64,000 nt of DNA from Betaproteobacteria bacterium HGW-Betaproteobacteria-12 (GCA_002842345.1 PHCU01000001.1:1-64000), one strand, 5' to 3'; positions 48,406 to 57,461 are shown, counted from the first letter of the stretch. The notes: generated by a model from the sequence alone, not told the origin. Numbers and translations: made by a program.

Positions 48406-48957
48406 ATGCAGATGCGCCCCGAAATCCAGATCACCAGCGTGATCAAGGCCGTCAAGGATGTGCTGATCCCGGCCATCGACCCGAACAACAAGCTGGCCGT
48501 CGAACAGGCACAACTGGTCGTCGGTCTGCTCAGCCTGCTGGCCAGCCAGTTGCCCGTGCAGTTCCGCTTCGACCGCGATGAACTGGCACGCCTGCTGGCA
48601 ACCGCCGAATCGCTCACCGCGATCCCGGCCGACGACACCAACCTGGCGACCGCCATCGGCGAACTTGCCGCCAGCCGGACAGCCGGCGCCAGCATCCTCG
48701 AGCATTGCCGGGTCGATCCTGCCATCCTGGTCAACAGCGTGCGCGAACTGCGCCAAAAAGTCGGCGCCGTGGTATCCGCAGCGGCGGGCACCAGCGATGT
48801 TGCGACGCAGTTGCGGATCGAGAAAATCATTCTCGACCTGTCGAAGGAGCAACTCCTGCGCGACCGCTCACTGATGAAACCGCAGGGCTGGGAACCTGAT
48901 CCAGCGGCCCTTCCTGCCATCGCGGAACTGCTCGCCGGGACACCTCGGGGAGCCTGA
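48406..48957 (+). CDS. Small hypothetical protein paired with APH kinase (LvaB/DUF6285-like by context)
   Basis: 183 aa; MQMRPEIQITSVIKAVKDVLIPAIDPNNKLAVEQAQLVVGLLSLLASQLP; starts 1 nt after the kinase stop codon. Confidence 0.65.
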   Translation: MQMRPEIQITSVIKAVKDVLIPAIDPNNKLAVEQAQLVVGLLSLLASQLPVQFRFDRDELARLLATAESLTAIPADDTNLATAIGELAASRTAGASILEHCRVDPAILVNSVRELRQKVGAVVSAAAGTSDVATQLRIEKIILDLSKEQLLRDRSLMKPQGWEPDPAALPAIAELLAGTPRGA

Positions 48958-48967
48958 TACGGCATGC

Positions 48968-49000
48968 GGCCGGAAAGCCCCTGCGGGGAGCGATCCGGCC
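48968..49000. terminator. Terminator-like hairpin after the APH operon
   Basis: GGCCGGA (48968-48974) / TCCGGCC (48994-49000) with an inner CCCC-TGC-GGGG. Confidence 0.5.
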
Positions 49001-49150
49001 CGCTGAATCGAAACGCCGAAGCGGCGATCAGTCGTCGCATGCCTCCAGCACCGAGGCCTCGACATTGGAATTCCGGCGCTTTCCCTGCAGTCCGGTCTGG
49101 TATAGCGCCTTGCGGAATCCAGACCCGGCCCCGGCGGGATCAGTTGGCAC

Positions 49151-49423
49151 TCAGAGTTTGCCGATATCGGAAAAATAGATCGCCAATAACACGCTCGTCA
49201 GGAGCACCAGCCATCCTTCCAGCAGCCGCCGCCAGACTGGCGGCGCATGGCGCATCTCCATGAAGTCGAGGACCACCAGTCGCCCCTTGATGTAACCGAT
49301 CACCAGCGTCAGGGCGCCTGCGTACAGACCGAAACCATGCTGGCCGCTGATACTGAAGGCGGCCACGGTAGCCACCAGCAGAATCCAGGCGCTGCGGTCG
49401 AACGCGTTCTTCAGAATATTCAT
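49151..49423 (-). CDS. Cytochrome c oxidase subunit IV-like (NorF-like) membrane protein
   Basis: Start MNILKNAFDRSAWILLVATVAAFSISGQHGFGLYAGALTLVIGYIKGRLVVLDFMEMRHAPPVWRRLLEGWLVLL; 3 predicted TM segments. Confidence 0.8.
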   Translation of the reverse strand: MNILKNAFDRSAWILLVATVAAFSISGQHGFGLYAGALTLVIGYIKGRLVVLDFMEMRHAPPVWRRLLEGWLVLLTSVLLAIYFSDIGKL

Positions 49424-49430
49424 CGCAGGT

Positions 49431-50021
49431 TTACCGCAGCAGATAAAACAGGGGAAACAGGAAGATCCAGAGCAGATCGACCATGTGCCAGAAGGAGGCC
49501 CCCGTCTCCAGGCCACGCAGGTTGCCGGCATGGTATTTACCCGCCCGGGCATTGCGCAGCAGCACGCTCAAAATGACCGTGCCACCGACCACGTGCGCCA
49601 GATGAATCATCGTCAGGCAAAAGTAGAACATGTAGAAATCGTTGCTGGTCAGCGTGATGCCGACAGCGAACTTGGCCGCATACTCGAAGTACTTGACCAC
49701 CATGAAGGCCAGGGCCAGGCCAATGGCGACACCGAGGTAGCTGACGATCTGCCTGCGGCGATTCGTCCGCGCCGCCGCAATGGCACGGACGACGCCCCAG
49801 GAGCTCAGGATCAGCAACAGCGTGTTGAGCACGCCGAGATTGCGATCCAGTGTCGCTTGGCCGCGGTTGAACAATTCGACATCGCCATTGCGGTAAAACA
49901 TGTAGGCGATGAAGAAGGCACTGAACGTCATCAACTCGGCCATGATGAAGATCCACACATCACGGTCGCCGGGCAAATGGCGACTGGCAGCTACAGGGAC
50001 GGTCAGGGAAACAGTGGCCAT
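49431..50021 (-). CDS. Cytochrome c oxidase subunit III-like (NorE-like) protein
   Basis: Start MATVSLTVPVAASRHLPGDRDVWIFIMAELMTFSAFFIAYMFYRNGDVELF; MIHLAHVVGGTVILSVLLRNARAG, FWHMVDLLWIFLFPLFYLL. Confidence 0.88.
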   Translation of the reverse strand: MATVSLTVPVAASRHLPGDRDVWIFIMAELMTFSAFFIAYMFYRNGDVELFNRGQATLDRNLGVLNTLLLILSSWGVVRAIAAARTNRRRQIVSYLGVAIGLALAFMVVKYFEYAAKFAVGITLTSNDFYMFYFCLTMIHLAHVVGGTVILSVLLRNARAGKYHAGNLRGLETGASFWHMVDLLWIFLFPLFYLLR

Positions 50022-50046
50022 GATCGGTTCGAATGCCGCCGGGCGC

Positions 50047-50778
50047 TCACGCCGGACACAAGGCTCCGGCTTCCACTTCCCGCATTCGCCGGCGAATGGC
50101 CTTGACCATATACAGCGAAGTAACCAGGCACCAGACCAGCCATGCGGCATATGGGATATAGAAGCTCAGCAAGCCGTTCCACGCAAACGGCCCAGTCTTC
50201 AGATACAGGGTCAGGCTGGCCGGCGCGAAACTCAGCCCGCACCAGATGCTCAGGAAGCAGACCCAGCGGGGAAAGAGCGGCGTCTCCCGCTTGTCGGCAA
50301 GGCCGATCAGCGCCATGGCCACCATCTGTACGGTAGTGATGCACCACTGCAGTTCCAGCGATTCCCAGCCAATATCGTGCAGGGTCTGGATAATCGCCGC
50401 ATCGCGCTCCGGACGGAAACAGGCGACCGCCCAGCACAGCATGCCGAAGCTGACGACAAACACGGTCAACGCCCCGGCGATCAATTGCAGATAGGTCATC
50501 AGGCGCGAGTGCTTCTCGATCTGCCGCATGTGTTCGCTGATCTGGGCAGACCAAGGCAGGTAGAGAGAGATGAAGATCAGACTGACCACCCAGCCGAGAC
50601 GCAAGTCGGATAGGTTTTCCCGATAGTAGGCCGCAATTTCCTCGGCCCCGAATGCAGGGGAAATCGGTCTCGGCAGGTTGTGCCCGTAGATACCGAATGT
50701 CACCAGGAAAATCAACACGAACAGCGGCCCGCACCAGGCGCTGATCAATTGATAGTTAAGATTGCTCCGCTCGTCCAT
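50047..50778 (-). CDS. Uncharacterised polytopic membrane protein
   Basis: 243 aa; MDERSNLNYQLISAWCGPLFVLIFLVTFGIYGHNLPRPISPAFGAEEIAAYYREN, several hydrophobic segments. Confidence 0.82.
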   Translation of the reverse strand: MDERSNLNYQLISAWCGPLFVLIFLVTFGIYGHNLPRPISPAFGAEEIAAYYRENLSDLRLGWVVSLIFISLYLPWSAQISEHMRQIEKHSRLMTYLQLIAGALTVFVVSFGMLCWAVACFRPERDAAIIQTLHDIGWESLELQWCITTVQMVAMALIGLADKRETPLFPRWVCFLSIWCGLSFAPASLTLYLKTGPFAWNGLLSFYIPYAAWLVWCLVTSLYMVKAIRRRMREVEAGALCPA

Positions 50779-50832
50779 CGCTAGTTCTCCTGTGATTTGC
50801 TTACGTGTTCGGGTACTGCTTGGGGTAATGGG

Positions 50833-51360
50833 CTATTCGTGCCCCGGCAACGGAAAATTGCCTTTATCCAGGGAAAGAATCGCTTTCTGCATCAGCCTCC
50901 CCAGACTCTCGAACTCCTCCGGGGTCAAGCCGGCAAAAGCCTGCTGCAACGGCCCCATCATCTTCGGCACGGTCGCACAGGCGACCTGCCGGCCATGCGG
51001 GGTGATCCGTATGACCAGACGCCGCGCGTCCATCGCATCGGCGGCTCGTGAAACCAGTTCTTCTCCGACCAATTGATCAAGGATCCGGGTCATGTTGGCC
51101 TTGCTGGTGCCGACCAGCCCGGTCAGTTCCCCGGGCGAAGCCTCGCCGTTCTCTGCCGCCATGAGCAGGCAGAGAACGTGAAAGATGTTTTCGCTCAAAC
51201 CGGCCTTGCGGAACACTGGCTCGAAATAGCCGGTCAGGTTGGCAGCGAGGATGCGTATCAGACGAACCATCACCGTTGGCGGCATAGGCAAATCCGGAAG
51301 CGCTTCCGCCATGGAAGGCGTGCTGCGGCTCACTGAAGCAAGTTTTTGGGCACCGATCAT
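50833..51360 (-). CDS. MarR-family transcriptional regulator
   Basis: 175 aa; LCLLMAAENGEASPGELTGLVGTSKANMTRILDQLVGEELVSRAADAMDARRLVIRITPHGRQ. Confidence 0.92.
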   Translation of the reverse strand: MIGAQKLASVSRSTPSMAEALPDLPMPPTVMVRLIRILAANLTGYFEPVFRKAGLSENIFHVLCLLMAAENGEASPGELTGLVGTSKANMTRILDQLVGEELVSRAADAMDARRLVIRITPHGRQVACATVPKMMGPLQQAFAGLTPEEFESLGRLMQKAILSLDKGNFPLPGHE

Positions 51361-51370
51361 AATATGTTCA

Positions 51371-51396
51371 CATATGGTTTATATGTAAACTATATG
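51371..51396. promoter_or_regulatory. Near-perfect 26-bp palindrome upstream of MarR (putative operator)
   Basis: CATATgGTTTAtatgTAAACtATATG, starts 11 bp upstream of the MarR start at 51360. Confidence 0.75.
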
Positions 51397-51614
51397 CCTT
51401 GATCCAAAAATGCAAGAAAAAAGTGGGAATGTATTGACCTGCCAATACAGACAGTTGCCTTGCCGAGGCTGTCAATGCTGTACACGCGATCGTCGTCAGC
51501 TCACCGACTTCCGTGCTCTAATTCCGTATGCCAACAAATCGCACACCCGTAGGCAGCGCAGCCACCCCCCACCCTGGCACGTGCTCCCTGTCTGCTACGA
51601 CCTTGCCCTGTGAC

Positions 51615-52163
51615 ATGCCAGACGCGGCTGTAAAGGATTTCACCGAAACCTGCCTGGAGGGGGAAGAGCTTTTCCGGGGCCGGCTACTGTCGCTACATCG
51701 AGACCGCGTACGACTACCGGATGGCGGTGAGGCAGTACGCGAATACGTGGTCCATCGCGATGCAGCAGTGGTCATCCCACTGCTGGACGAGCGGACGGTG
51801 CTGATGGTGCGCCAGTACCGCTACGCTGCCGGCAAACACACCCTGGAGTTTCCTGCGGGCAAGATCGACGACGGCGAAACGCCCGAGCAGGCGGCTCGTC
51901 GCGAACTGCTCGAGGAAACCGGCTACCGGTGCGACGGACTCAAGCAGCAATTCGCGTTGCGCTTGCCCGTCGCCTACGCCTCCGCCAGTGCCACGATCTT
52001 CCTGGCTACCGGCCTGCATTTCGCCGGCCACCCTGGCGAACCGGGGGAGTTCATTGAACCAATCCCGCTAGCCATAACCGACGCCCTGGAGAAGATTGCC
52101 ACCGGCGAGATCTGCGACATGAAGGACGTCATCGCTCTCTACGCCCTGACCTTCCGGCGCTAA
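51615..52163 (+). CDS. NUDIX hydrolase (ADP-ribose pyrophosphatase-like)
   Basis: GKIDDGETPEQAARRELLEETGYR Nudix box; start MPDAAVKDFTETCLEGEELF (upstream ATG 51528 possible). Confidence 0.92.
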   Translation: MPDAAVKDFTETCLEGEELFRGRLLSLHRDRVRLPDGGEAVREYVVHRDAAVVIPLLDERTVLMVRQYRYAAGKHTLEFPAGKIDDGETPEQAARRELLEETGYRCDGLKQQFALRLPVAYASASATIFLATGLHFAGHPGEPGEFIEPIPLAITDALEKIATGEICDMKDVIALYALTFRR

Positions 52164-52206
52164 GGCCGGAAGCTATGGCGGCAACGGGGCCAGGCATACC
52201 CCGGCA

Positions 52207-52377
52207 TCACCAACGCCAGAAGTTTCGGTCGCTCAGAACGACGACAAATGACCGCGCTGCCTCGCTATGCGCAGAGACCGACTGGCGATTGTGGTCTCCA
52301 CCGTCAGTGGTCAAGGAAATCTTCTCGGGTAGCAAGATCAACGTACCCAACAGCACCAGACAGGTTTTGATCATCAT
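52207..52377 (-). CDS. Small putative membrane/secreted protein (56 aa)
   Basis: Not in ORF track; MMIKTCLVLLGTLILLPEKISLTTDGGDHNRQSVSAHSEAARSFVVVLSDRNFWRW*, preceded by AAAGGAG. Confidence 0.4.
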   Translation of the reverse strand: MMIKTCLVLLGTLILLPEKISLTTDGGDHNRQSVSAHSEAARSFVVVLSDRNFWRW

Positions 52378-52480
52378 CGCAATCTCCTTTGGCGGATGTG
52401 ATGCCTCGGTTGTCTCTGAACTACGAACGGCATTCTTGAGTGCCGTTATTGTTTTACCTTCGTTCCCGTACCCTGTTCGT

Positions 52481-53362
52481 TCAGGCTTGCTTCGGACCTT
52501 CGGTCAGCAGCTTCGGCGGGCTATCCAGGTGGAAGCCGTTGAACGCCCGGGCTTTCTGGTGCGGCTTCAGTTCGATCCAGCAACTGCGGGCATTCGGCGC
52601 CCCGCCATCGACCCGGATGCAGGAGCCGGTAATGAACGACGCTCCCGGCGACAGCAGGAAGACAATCGCCGCCGAAACTTCGGAGACGGTGCCGTAGCGC
52701 TGCATCGGGATGGTCGGTGGAAACTTCAGGATTTCGCGCTGAGCTTCCGGTGTGTAGGTGTCGAATCCGCTGCTGGCGACGCCGCCGACAGCGACGGCAT
52801 TGATCCGGACGCCGGCCGGTGCCCATTCCGAGGCGGCGCTTTCGGTCAGATTCAGCATGCCGCCGCGCGAGGCGCCGGAATGCGCGTAGTTGGGCCAACC
52901 GTTCCAGATGTCGGCGGTAATGTTGACGATGTTGCCGCCATGCGCCTCCATCCAGCGGTTGTAGGTTTCGCGCATGAAGATGAAGCCGCCGGTCAGGTTG
53001 TTGCGCACCACCGCTTCGAATCCCTTGGTACTGATGTCCTTCAGGGCCTTGCGGTACTGCCCGCCAGCGTTGTTGACCAGCCCGTCGATCCGGCCATGGA
53101 CGGCTAGGACCGCATCAATGGTTGCGCAGACCTGCTCCTCCTCGCGGATATCACAGACATGGGTGCTGACCTTGCCGCCTTCGGCCTCGATCTCGCCCTT
53201 GACGGTAGCCAGCTTGTCCGGGTCGCGTCCGACGATGGCGACTGTGGCTCCAAGCGCCGACAGTTCGTGCGCCGTGCAACGGCCGATGCCGCTGCCGCCG
53301 CCGGTGATGATGACAACCTGGCCGGCGAACAGGCCATCCTTGAATACCGAGTTATAGGGCAC
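52481..53362 (-). CDS. SDR-family oxidoreductase (2,4-dienoyl-CoA reductase-like)
   Basis: FKDGLFAGQVVIITGGGSGIGRCTAHELSALGATVAIVGRDPDKL; GTG start at 53362 preceded by GGAGACGACA preferred over upstream ATGs. Confidence 0.85.
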   Translation of the reverse strand: MPYNSVFKDGLFAGQVVIITGGGSGIGRCTAHELSALGATVAIVGRDPDKLATVKGEIEAEGGKVSTHVCDIREEEQVCATIDAVLAVHGRIDGLVNNAGGQYRKALKDISTKGFEAVVRNNLTGGFIFMRETYNRWMEAHGGNIVNITADIWNGWPNYAHSGASRGGMLNLTESAASEWAPAGVRINAVAVGGVASSGFDTYTPEAQREILKFPPTIPMQRYGTVSEVSAAIVFLLSPGASFITGSCIRVDGGAPNARSCWIELKPHQKARAFNGFHLDSPPKLLTEGPKQA

Positions 53363-53416
53363 TGTCGTCTCCGTTGAATTATTGGTGCCGCTGCCTGGTA
53401 AATCACTGGGGTGGCA

Positions 53417-53443
53417 CATATAGTATCTTAACCATATCATATG
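53417..53443. promoter_or_regulatory. Second CATAT...ATATG box, possible MarR target
   Basis: CATATAGTATCTTAACCATATCATATG in the divergent SDR/GGDEF-EAL intergenic region, similar outer arms to 51371-51396. Confidence 0.4.
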
Positions 53444-53575
53444 CCTTTGCATCTATCCAGTGCATCAGTAAGTCACCGGAACAAAAGGTTCAATCCGGAT
53501 CGCGCAAAAGGCGTCAGGAGCGCTTGTTGCAGTGGTCTATACTCAAATCAAGTGCAGCTTCAGCCTGGAAAACCC

Positions 53576-55525
53576 ATGACTCCTCCTCGAGACAAGCGGG
53601 AAGATGACACCGACAGCCCCCCGTCGAGCGACGAGGAGGGGAGCCGGTCGCACTGTCTGATGCGCGCCCTGAGAACCCTGAGTGCCGGAAACCGGATGCT
53701 GTTGCGGGCAGCGGACGAACAGGAACTGCTTCGCGGCATGTGTCGGGTGATCGTTGATGAGGGCGGTTATTGCTCTTCCGCTGTCGGCTATGCCCGACAC
53801 GATGCGTCGAAATCCATGCCGGTGGTCGCCTATGCCCTGCCGAATGAGCACCATGAGGGGGAAGAGGCGTTTTTCGAGACGCTACAACTGACCTGGGCGG
53901 ATACCGCGCTCGGCCACAGCGCCATGGCGATCGCCATCCGCACCGGCCAGCCCTGCATCGGCCGCAACCTGCTGACTGACCCCGACCACGCGCCCTGGCG
54001 CGAAGACGCCTTGCGTTTCGGTTACGCCTCGCACACCGCCTTCCCGCTCCGCGTCGAAGACGAGGTGATCGGTGCGCTCGGCATCGCCGCGACGGAACCG
54101 GATGCCTTCGACGAAGCGGAAGTCAGGCTGTTGGGCGAGCTGGCCGACGACCTGGCCTACGGCATCGCCAACCTGCGGACGCGAATCAAGCATCGCGAGG
54201 CGGCGGCGACGGTCCAGCGCATGGCCTATTTCGATACGCTGACCGGCCTGGCCAATCGCAGCCTGCTGCGCGAGCAGATCCAGGCGGCGATCGCCGGCGC
54301 CCGCCAGCGGCAACATCCGTTGGGCTTGCTGGCCCTTTCCGTCAGCCATGTCCAGGAAATCAACGACACGCTGGGCTATCAGCAAGGCGACCAGCTGTTG
54401 CAGGCCTTCGGGGAACGCCTGCGCCTGGCGGTCAGCGAGTCCGAAACGGTGGCCCGGGTCGGTGACACCGAGTTTGCCGTGCTGTTGCCCAAAGGCGATG
54501 CCAACCACGCGATGCAAACGGCAAAGCGGCTGATCGCCGCACTCTACGAGCCGATCGAAGTTTCCGGATTACGCATTTACGCCCGCAGCACCATCGGTAT
54601 CAGCTTGTTTCCGGGACACGGCAGCGACGCCGATTCGCTGCTCCGCCGCGCCCGGGTGGCGATGGCCAATGCCAAACAGGGCGGGCACGCCTTCGGTGTG
54701 TTCACCGCCAGCCTGGACCAGGAATGCAGCCACCGCCTGGCGATGATGGGCGACCTGCGCGGGGCGATCGAACACAACGAACTGGTGCTGCATTACCAAC
54801 CCAAGGTCCATATCGCCTCCGCCCACCTCTGCGGCGCGGAAGCCTTGGTCCGCTGGCAGCACCCCGCCCAGGGCATGGTATCCACCAACGAATTCGTCAA
54901 GCTCGCCGAATCGTCCGGTCTGATCACCCCGCTCACCTACTGGGTACTCGAGACCGCCTTCCGGCAGCGCTACATCTGGCACGAAGCGGGACTGGAGCGC
55001 CCCTTGGCGGTCAATCTGTCGGCGCACGATCTGAAGGACCGCAAGCTGATCGGCAAGATCAAGGGGTTGTTCGACACCTGGGGAGCCCAGCCGGAGTGGA
55101 TCCAGTTCGAACTCACCGAAAGCGCGCTGATGGATGACCCCGTCGGTGCCCTGGAGATGCTCAAGCGCCTGAAAGAGCTGGGCGTCGCACTGTCCATCGA
55201 TGATTTCGGGACCGGCTATTCGAGCCTGAGTTACCTGCAGAAGTTGCCCGTCGATACGATCAAGATCGACCAGTCCTTCGTCAGCAGTATGGTGGACAGT
55301 GCCGATTCGGCGGTGATCGTGCGGTCGACCGTGGAATTGGGGCATAACCTGAATCTCGAAGTGGTCGCCGAAGGCGTCGATAGCCAGGCGGTGTGGGATC
55401 GTCTGGCGGACCTGGGTTGCGATATCGTCCAGGGTTATTACGTGGGCATGCCGATGTCGGCCGAGCAGTTCACCGAATGGCAGGGCAACTCGCCCTGGAC
55501 ATCCGGAATGACGACACCGCATTGA
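53576..55525 (+). CDS. GAF-GGDEF-EAL protein with degenerate GGDEF motif
   Basis: GAF-like region ~aa 60-190; GGDEF signature replaced by VGDTEF; EAL motifs EALVRWQHP, ELTES, IDDFGTGYSSLSYLQKLPVDTIKIDQSFV, EGVD, QGYY. Confidence 0.92.
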   Translation: MTPPRDKREDDTDSPPSSDEEGSRSHCLMRALRTLSAGNRMLLRAADEQELLRGMCRVIVDEGGYCSSAVGYARHDASKSMPVVAYALPNEHHEGEEAFFETLQLTWADTALGHSAMAIAIRTGQPCIGRNLLTDPDHAPWREDALRFGYASHTAFPLRVEDEVIGALGIAATEPDAFDEAEVRLLGELADDLAYGIANLRTRIKHREAAATVQRMAYFDTLTGLANRSLLREQIQAAIAGARQRQHPLGLLALSVSHVQEINDTLGYQQGDQLLQAFGERLRLAVSESETVARVGDTEFAVLLPKGDANHAMQTAKRLIAALYEPIEVSGLRIYARSTIGISLFPGHGSDADSLLRRARVAMANAKQGGHAFGVFTASLDQECSHRLAMMGDLRGAIEHNELVLHYQPKVHIASAHLCGAEALVRWQHPAQGMVSTNEFVKLAESSGLITPLTYWVLETAFRQRYIWHEAGLERPLAVNLSAHDLKDRKLIGKIKGLFDTWGAQPEWIQFELTESALMDDPVGALEMLKRLKELGVALSIDDFGTGYSSLSYLQKLPVDTIKIDQSFVSSMVDSADSAVIVRSTVELGHNLNLEVVAEGVDSQAVWDRLADLGCDIVQGYYVGMPMSAEQFTEWQGNSPWTSGMTTPH

Positions 55526-55563
55526 GCCGTTTTACCGGCAAGTCCGGCAGCTAGACAAAATAC

Positions 55564-55577
55564 GTCCGCTAGCGTAT
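55564..55577. promoter_or_regulatory. Palindromic operator candidate, site 6 (GTCCGCTAGCGTAT; reverse ATACGCTAGCGGAC)
   Basis: Shared motif upstream of acyl-CoA dehydrogenase at 55692. Confidence 0.6.
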
Positions 55578-55691
55578 TAATGTTGCCGGATCATAGCCGC
55601 GCCGCCGGGCTTTGCCCGGTCGGAGCAGCCCGCCCCCCGACCACGACAAACGGGAAGCATGGACTTCCCGCCTCCCAAAAATGGAGACTCA

Positions 55692-56837
55692 ATGCTGCCC
55701 CACCGCCCAATCTACGACCCGGAACACGCACTTTTTCGCGATACCGTGCGCCGCTTTGCGGCTGACGAAATTGCCCCCCATTTCCAACGCTGGGAGGCGG
55801 ATGGCATCGTCGACCGCAGCTACTGGGCCAAGGGCGGCGCCACCGGCCTGCTCTGCCCTCTCGTTCCCGAGGCCTACGGCGGCATCGGCGCCGACTTCCG
55901 CTTTAATGCCGTGATCCTGGAAGAGCTCTGGTACGCCGGCTTTGCCGGCCCGGCCGCCGACTTTTCGGTGCATAGCGACGTCTGTTGCGGTTATCTGCTG
56001 TCCTACGGCAGCGAGGAACAAAAGCAGAAATGGCTGCCGCGCATGGTTTCCGGCGAGACCATCTGCGCCATCGCCATGACCGAACCGGGTACTGGCAGCG
56101 ACCTGCGCGGCATCCGTACCAAGGCTTTGCGTGATGGCGACGAGTACGTCATCAACGGCCAGAAGACCTTCATCTCCAATGGCCAGATGTGCGACCTGGT
56201 CATCGTCGTCACCCGCACCGCCCGCGAGGAAGGCTCGCAAAGCTTTAGCCTGATTCTGGTCGAAACCGACCGCCCCGGCTTCCGCCGCGGCCGCAACCTC
56301 GACAAGCTGGGCCACCACTCGGCCGATACGTCGGAGATGTTTTTCGACGATGTACGCGTGCCGGTCGGCAATTTGCTCGGCACGGAAGGCCGGGCCATGG
56401 CCCAACTGATGAGCGAACTGTCGCAGGAACGGCTGACCATCGCCATCCAGTCGCTCGCCTCGGCGCAAAAGGCCTTCGACATTACCTGCGATTACGTCAA
56501 GGAACGCACGGCTTTCGGCAAGCCGATCGGCGACATGCAGAACACCCGCTTCAAGTTGGCCGACCTCAAGGCTGATCTGGCCGTCGGCTGGTCCTTCATC
56601 GACCAGTGCCTGGCCAAACACGTCGAAGGCAAGCTGGACAGCACCGATGCCTCGATCGCCAAACTGTGGATTACCGAGATGCATGGCCGCCTGGTCGACC
56701 AGTGCCTGCAGTTCTTCGGTGGCTACGGTTTCATGCGCGAGTACGAAATCTGTCGCCTCTTTGCCGACGCCCGGGTGCTGCGCATCTACGGCGGCACTTC
56801 GGAAATCATGCGCGAACTCGTCTCGCGCAGCCTCTGA
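55692..56837 (+). CDS. Acyl-CoA dehydrogenase
   Basis: ICAIAMTEPGTGSDLRGIRTKALRDGDEYVINGQKTFISNGQMCDLVIVVTRT, LQFFGGYGFMREYEICRLFADARVLRIYGGTSEIMRELVSRSL. Confidence 0.95.
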   Translation: MLPHRPIYDPEHALFRDTVRRFAADEIAPHFQRWEADGIVDRSYWAKGGATGLLCPLVPEAYGGIGADFRFNAVILEELWYAGFAGPAADFSVHSDVCCGYLLSYGSEEQKQKWLPRMVSGETICAIAMTEPGTGSDLRGIRTKALRDGDEYVINGQKTFISNGQMCDLVIVVTRTAREEGSQSFSLILVETDRPGFRRGRNLDKLGHHSADTSEMFFDDVRVPVGNLLGTEGRAMAQLMSELSQERLTIAIQSLASAQKAFDITCDYVKERTAFGKPIGDMQNTRFKLADLKADLAVGWSFIDQCLAKHVEGKLDSTDASIAKLWITEMHGRLVDQCLQFFGGYGFMREYEICRLFADARVLRIYGGTSEIMRELVSRSL

Positions 56838-56855
56838 AGCCGGGCCTCTACCGGG

Positions 56856-57461
56856 CTAATCCTGCTGCTGGAAACGTTGCGGATTGCTGCGCACGATCTC
56901 GCCATCGCTGCGCAGCGCGTGGCAACCGTCGACCGGCGACGGAGTCTTCAGGCTGGCGGCAAAGCGGCCATCCCTGCCCTTGGCCAGGGGATCGCCCCAC
57001 AGTGCCTGATAGGCCGTGGTAGCAATCGGAGACAGCAATTCGGTCAGGTGCGAACAACCGGCAACGCCGCGGAACAGCGACTTGACGTGACGCACGAAGC
57101 CGCGGCCGATCTGCAGGCCAATCAGCTGCCGGTAGCTGTCGCCGATGGCGCCGCAGATGCCGTACGGCGCATGCATCGTCCGGGCGCGCACATCCCGGAT
57201 CGTCAGGCCGCGATCGACCGTCAGGCACAGGAGCATTTCATGGATCGCCGCGCCGGGCGCCAGCGCCCCACGCTCCGACAACTCCAGCGGAAACGGCTTG
57301 CTATCGACCAGATGGCCTTCGATATCGAGCAGGCCGTCCGCACGTTCATAGGCGGTGCAACTGATGTGGCGCGTATGCACCAGGCGCCGGTTGCCAACGG
57401 GCAGGCCGGCGTTCATGGCAAAACCGGAAAGCGGCGCCCCGATTCGGCCGCGATACGGCAA
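56856..57461 (-). CDS. DUF2889 protein
   Basis: 201 aa; LVHTRHISCTAYERADGLLDIEGHLVDSKPFPL...MHAPYGICGAIGDSYRQLIGLQIGRGFVRHVKSLFRGVAGCSHLTELLSPIATTAYQAL. Confidence 0.78.
   Translation of the reverse strand: MPYRGRIGAPLSGFAMNAGLPVGNRRLVHTRHISCTAYERADGLLDIEGHLVDSKPFPLELSERGALAPGAAIHEMLLCLTVDRGLTIRDVRARTMHAPYGICGAIGDSYRQLIGLQIGRGFVRHVKSLFRGVAGCSHLTELLSPIATTAYQALWGDPLAKGRDGRFAASLKTPSPVDGCHALRSDGEIVRSNPQRFQQQD

Noticed and set aside
47334-49040. 568-aa minus-strand ORF
   Set aside because: Antisense to the APH kinase and its partner, both of which have recognisable or coupled coding signals.
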